Source: Heliocidaris tuberculata (Eukaryota; Echinodermata; Echinoidea; Camarodonta; Echinometridae). Taken from it: a stretch of DNA of 64,000 nucleotides. The position numbers and the translations under genes are program-made. Shown piece after piece: positions 59,643-64,000 of the stretch (the first letter of the stretch is position 1; every line of letters begins with the position of its first letter). The stretch lies in NCBI GenBank assembly GCA_025618425.1, contig CM046832.1:18075608-18139607 (forward strand), given 5' to 3'. The notes beneath the pieces were generated by a model, which saw only the letters and a list, made by a program, of their open reading frames with translations, had not been told where the DNA came from and searched no databases.

Positions 59643-59810
59643 TGAACTATACATGCTACAAGCAAAGTCCAAATTTCCGACTTGCCCGCTTATTCTTAAA
59701 AAAACCAAAAAACGATAAACTAATTTAGGCAATAGACGACAGCTCCTTCAAGCAAACGTACCCATGTATCCAAAGACTGAAAGCAGGAAACGTACCGTAG
59801 AAAGCAAACT

Positions 59811-60445
59811 AGGTGGTGGTGTCGTGGTGGTGTGGTTTGAACACTTCACTTGAGATATGAAGCTCCTGGGTTCTAACCCTGGCACGCCTCTGACATCATA
59901 CATGTCATATGGTTAGCCATATTCTACATTTGCCACTCCACACCCAGGAGAGAAATTGCTGGCACGCCTCTGACATCATTATGGCTAGACATATTCTACA
60001 TTTGCCACTCCACAACCAGGAAAGAAATGTTTTTAAGGTTTTGGGTTCGAACTCTGGCACGCCTTTGACATCATACATGTCATATGGCTAGCCATATTCT
60101 ACATTTGCCACTCCACACCCAGGAAAGAAATGGTATGACTGTATTGGGTTCGAACTCTGGCACGCCTCTGACATCATTATGGCTAGACATATTCTACATT
60201 TGCCACTCCACAACCAGGAAAGAAATGTTTTTAAGGTTTTGGGTTCGAACTCTGGCACGCCTTTGACATCATTATGGCTAGCCATATTCTACATTTGCCA
60301 CTCCACACCCAGGAAAGAAATGTTTCTAAGAATTTGGGTTCGAACTCTGGCACGCCTCTGACATCATTATGGCTAGACATATTCTACATTTGCTACTCCA
60401 TACCCTGGGAAGAAATGGTATTAAGGTTTTGGGTTCGAACTCTGG
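59811..60445 (+). repeat. tRNA-like SINE head followed by tandem ~95-bp units with B-box motifs
   Basis: After a tRNA-like head (59811-59890; B-box-like GGTTCTAACCC at 59869), units of about 95 bases repeat: ACGCCTTTGACATCAT, TAGCCATATTCTACATTTGC and CACTCCACACCCAGG, then GGTTCGAACTC. The B-box-like motif GGTTCGAACTC is at 60044, 60147, 60242, 60337 and 60432 (spacings 103, 95, 95, 95). Six to seven units, highly similar. Confidence 0.85.
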
Positions 60446-60499
60446 CTCGCAACGTACTTCAAGCATGTCAAGTGGCTATGCATGTATATCTGATCATCA

Positions 60500-61700
60500 A
60501 ACTTGATTGAATTGTTGTGTACCGAATTTAACACATTTTGGTGATAGTTTAGAGTTGATTCAAAAGGTAACGATAACATCCAAATCTATCGAAATGGAAA
60601 ATTAGGAATTCCCGAATTATTTTCAGTTCACCTACCATACATATGCTTAGAAGTAGAAGATGATTGGTGACGAATCAACAATCCCGAAATGACGTCATAT
60701 GCTGTTATGTTTCCATCTATAATTCATCCGGCTAATTAAGTAATAGTAATGTTCTTCAATTATGTAGTGAAGAAGACAAAGGTCAAATTATCAGTCGATA
60801 GATTAATCAGGTGGCAGAAAAAAAAAAGATATTCAAAGTTGAAAGGTGCATTTTAAATTTCTTATGAATAATCAAAATTACATTACCTTTCAAAAATGGT
60901 ATATTTTTGTCCATATGAGGGGAGAGGTTATTCTAAAATTATTAATTTTCCAAACAGGACAGATCAGCGCAACGTATTCAGGGAAATCATAAGCGCGCCT
61001 TATTTGTACTTGGAATAATTATGATAGGTCCACGAGTTCCTCTGCAACATGATTTTATCACGTATATACAGATATATGACTGGGCATAAGCTTTAGTACA
61101 TAAAAACCAATTATGAGATCTTTATGAGTTTATTTTAGGTCTGCTGCAAATGGGTTAAATCAAAGTGATCAGCAAATTATTATCTGCGATTGCTACTGTA
61201 ACTTGAAAGAACAAAGTTACATTGGTGTTTCCAAGAAAAATTGATGACTTTTGGTTTCGAAAATAAGTGGATTCCTCTGTCACAATAATAGGGGGTGATC
61301 AAAGAACAAAAAGGAAGGAGGTGAGTCTGCCAGCCACATGGTCCATACCCATCATATCTAATCATTGCACATGTCATCTGCCATGTTTCTTACTGAGAAA
61401 AGGTCAAGTGCGTTTCTTCTTGTCCGGAGGCACGAGATTTTTAAGAAGCTTCTCGCAAGGTAGGCAAAATCAGTCTATTGGACCAGATGCTATAGCAGAA
61501 ACGTTTAGATGTGCGATGGGCAATGAAAGATTGCTTTGATTTCGTTGTTATATTTAAGACTTAGAATTGATTTATATTCCTGTTAAGCAGGGAGGACATC
61601 TTGTCCCAAAATATCAAGAAAGACATACAATCGAGAAATAAAGATGAAGGAAAAAAACAGTTTACTTCATTATCATCATTGATAAACATGTATAGCATTT
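60500..61700. other. Intergenic or intronic, nothing recognised
   Basis: A/T-rich with no clear repeat or gene. Confidence 0.5.
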
Positions 61701-61711
61701 GACCTTGAAAT

Positions 61712-61890
61712 CTTGGACTGGTGGAGGTTTCGTGGTGGAGGTTTGTTCACCTGACTTTCAATCGAGAGTTTGAGGGTTCGAACTCCAGCCGGGCCCTAAC
61801 CCTCTTTGGCAAGGCATTAATTTACTTTTGCCACACTTCACCCAGGTGTATGGTCGGCTACGACTGGGGTAATAATATTAAAAAGCCATG
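61712..61890 (+). repeat. tRNA-derived SINE, family B
   Basis: TGGTGGAGGTTTGTTCACCTG acts as an A-box region, GGTTCGAACTC (61775-61785) as B-box, followed by a body with GGCAAGGCATTAATTTAC and CACTTCACCCAGGTGTATGG. This order is standard for tRNA-derived SINEs. Confidence 0.75.
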
Positions 61891-61899
61891 AAGTGACGG

Positions 61900-63370
61900 A
61901 AATGAGCTCCATCGTCATTAGCTCTATCAAAAGACAGCTTTACGACCGGTTAAGAGAGATAGTGAGAAATGGGGGGGGGGGGGGGGGGGTTAATCGTAAC
62001 ATAACGACAATATCGCTTAGCCTGATCCCCCTCCCCCAGTATTATGTCTGTGTGAAATTCCAAGCATCATCGAATTGTGCAAAGAATCCTTTCTGTCATA
62101 GACTTGAGAGGAATAGATCATTGTTCATTTAGTCCTGCCTGCACGGAACAAGCACAAAGACATACAATGTCATTCAGCCACCTTTGACATGATCAACATC
62201 CCACTTTACCAGCGGTGCTAGCAGAGGAACTATCCCACCTCCTACATCTTGACGGTATGTCTCAGGAGACGAACCATCCGTAATCCATGTCATAATGTCA
62301 ATGTCGCAACACATGGACATACTTATCCACTAACATTGAGGGGATCTTGGAAATTCATCAGTGACTCACTTTTGTTTTCGATTTTCTTGTTGTTGCACTG
62401 TTTTGCAGACCTCAAGCTGATTCTGAATTGCAAAACAACGGAGAGAATCAATTACGAAGTTGAAGGATATTGAAATAGGAAAGATTGCGAGGGAGGATAG
62501 AGGAACGGTGATAAAAAGTGAGAGAAATAAAGTGGATGACACAAAGAGTGAGCATGTAAAGTCGAGAAATAATGGTTTCTTGTATAACGCTCATGTCCGT
62601 CAAGCCGTTTCGCTCTTGGCGCTCCTCACTTTTCCCACAGAGATAAAATTTAAAGAGAACATTTCCATTTTGAAATAGGACGAGCTGTTTATAGTGACTG
62701 TATCATTTTAAACATCATGTTATTTATTATTTCGCTCTATATACGTGTAATTGGTTATATATCCCATATATTTAGGTAAAGATAGTACACAACAAATACT
62801 GGAGTCTATAGGATTAAACAAAGGAAAATTTCCTTTTTAGGCCAGGGGCATAATATTTGATTATGCATAATTACACTCTTCAGTGGTTGCTGACTTTGTT
62901 TGTGGTTATTAAACATTTTGCTCACGGCCTCCCTTCTGGCAATCCTGGATCAGCCGTTGACAAACGGTAGTACACATTGATAAGGTTTACGGTTGACCAT
63001 GTATGTAAGTCCTGAAAAGGACTGTTGGTTTAGAGAAGGATAGTAGAGCATGGAGAGAAGAGGAGATATATAAGAGCGAAATATAGAATAGGAGTATAGA
63101 GCATTCTTTCTTTCTAAAGGCAGAAAGGTGCAGTCCTGAAAAGAACTAGTAAACAGGATGAAAGAAGGAGAAAGTGCTCGACGTTCCGAACTTTTCATCT
63201 TGAGCAGACGGACTGAGAAAATGTCTACTCTATTTTGCTTCATCTGTAAGAATGTGCTACCCTGAGGAAAAAACACATTCTTTCATTTTAAAGAATGTCT
63301 GATAACTTCTCGATTGACAATAACGATGCAATGAAAACTTTTAGTAAACTTTGAAGCATCTACCGAATGA
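61900..63370. other. Mostly unassigned DNA
   Basis: Poly-G at about 61971-61989. An acceptor-like TTGCACTGTTTTGCAG ends at 62409. Two hairpin motifs (AGTCCTGAAAAGGACT at 63008-63023 and a related form near 63134). No gene assigned. Confidence 0.5.

Positions 63371-63403
<33 letters not shown>
63371..63403. repeat. (GT)n microsatellite
   Basis: About 16 GT units. Confidence 0.95.
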
Positions 63404-63405
<2 letters not shown>

Positions 63406-63439
63406 TGAGTTTTTGAATGAAGTGTATCAATCATATATG

Positions 63440-63546
63440 ATTATTATAGACGTGACTGAGATTCGAACCTGGATCCTATCAGATTCAGTTTGTAGATGAA
63501 TACAAAGACCTGCCCGTAGACGTTACCGCTAGACCAACTCCTGAAA
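63440..63546 (-). repeat. tRNA-like sequence (SINE head or tRNA pseudogene)
   Basis: On the - strand: A-box TGGTCTAGCGG (63526-63535 region), B-box GGTTCGAATC (63460-63469), about 57 bases apart, with no clean cloverleaf. Read as a tRNA-derived SINE head rather than a working tRNA. Confidence 0.6.
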
Positions 63547-64000
63547 CCTATGAATTGGATTGACAAAATAAATAGCCGGGTTTTTTTTTCAGTGGTGGGT
63601 TTCAAGCATATCCCTTTTAAGTAATATGTGACTATTAAAACAGGACAAGACTAAAAACAGACCCCCTAAAATTAAATTGGAAGCAAATTGGTACAACTAA
63701 ACATACGTCCAACAACATGCCCGATCTGTGTAATGTGATTTACATACTTCTATCGTGCGGTGTTTCTCCGGCTACCAATGCAGCACATCCATGCAATTTT
63801 GAGCGCTCCTCTCCTCGGCATCCATTCTTAGAATGCCTCTACAATTACTGCATTAAGACCCGGAGGATAAAAATAATACCAAGATGATCATAAGGATAGA
63901 CAGACAAAGAGGGAGATGAGGAAAGAGCTGATGGAAAGGGACGGAGAGCAAAAAGAGCCAATAGTAAAATGGACAGGAAAGACGGAAGGAGAAAATGATA

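Noticed and set aside
59909..60510. Series of 60-78-codon ORFs with repeated HILHLPLHTQERN
   Set aside because: They are translations of the 95-bp tandem units; no start or promoter evidence for a gene.
61403..61459. Possible exon GQVRFFLSGGTRFLRSFSQG with phase 1-1 ends
   Set aside because: The acceptor lacks a pyrimidine tract, and the frame match to the 54070 exon alone is weak evidence.
62410..62472. Possible second exon of the 54070 gene (DLKLILNCKTTERINYEVEG)
   Set aside because: The acceptor is strong, but the frame stops after 21 residues, giving an implausibly short secreted protein.
63440..63546. Functional tRNA gene
   Set aside because: A and B boxes are about 57 bases apart and the acceptor and anticodon stems do not pair cleanly, so a SINE head is more likely.

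Overview
The window is eukaryotic. It holds the 3' part of one large intron-rich gene on the + strand (1 to about 34,950), followed by about 29 kb of repeat-dense intergenic DNA. The gene is the single invertebrate-type KMT2C/KMT2D (MLL3/MLL4, Drosophila trr) histone H3K4 methyltransferase. I assembled 24 coding exons (347..31245). Every junction keeps GT/AG and phase, giving an open 3,619-residue C-terminal fragment that ends in the SET/post-SET terminus. The PHD clusters and N-terminus lie upstream of the window.

The A/T-rich introns, abundant short inverted-repeat elements, tRNA-derived SINEs, CR1/Jockey-like LINE remnants and long poly-G tracts suggest a marine invertebrate deuterostome. 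An echinoderm, possibly a sea urchin, is my best guess; this is an inference and was not tested against a database.

Layout: 1-31,245 KMT2C/D exons, with inverted-repeat elements in several introns; 31,246-~34,950 a probable long 3' UTR with Pumilio-type sites and several poly(A) signals; 35,052-35,116 a 65-nt poly-G run; 35,658-40,495 a hAT-like element (TIRs plus 8-bp duplication) with a nearly intact LINE nested inside it; 41,500-53,300 MITEs, minisatellites, LINE ends and SINEs; 53,884-54,154 a TATA-like box and a first exon with a signal peptide, which looks like the start of a new + strand gene running off the right edge; 54,600-64,000 more nested repeats, including an array of 95-bp units each carrying a pol III B-box-like motif.

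The main unusual signals are decayed partial copies of the FYRN-domain exon just upstream of the real exon, a 35-nt-arm hairpin in intron 17 that looks like a miRNA precursor or a minimal MITE, the tandem B-box array, the nested transposons, and the candidate secreted-protein first exon.
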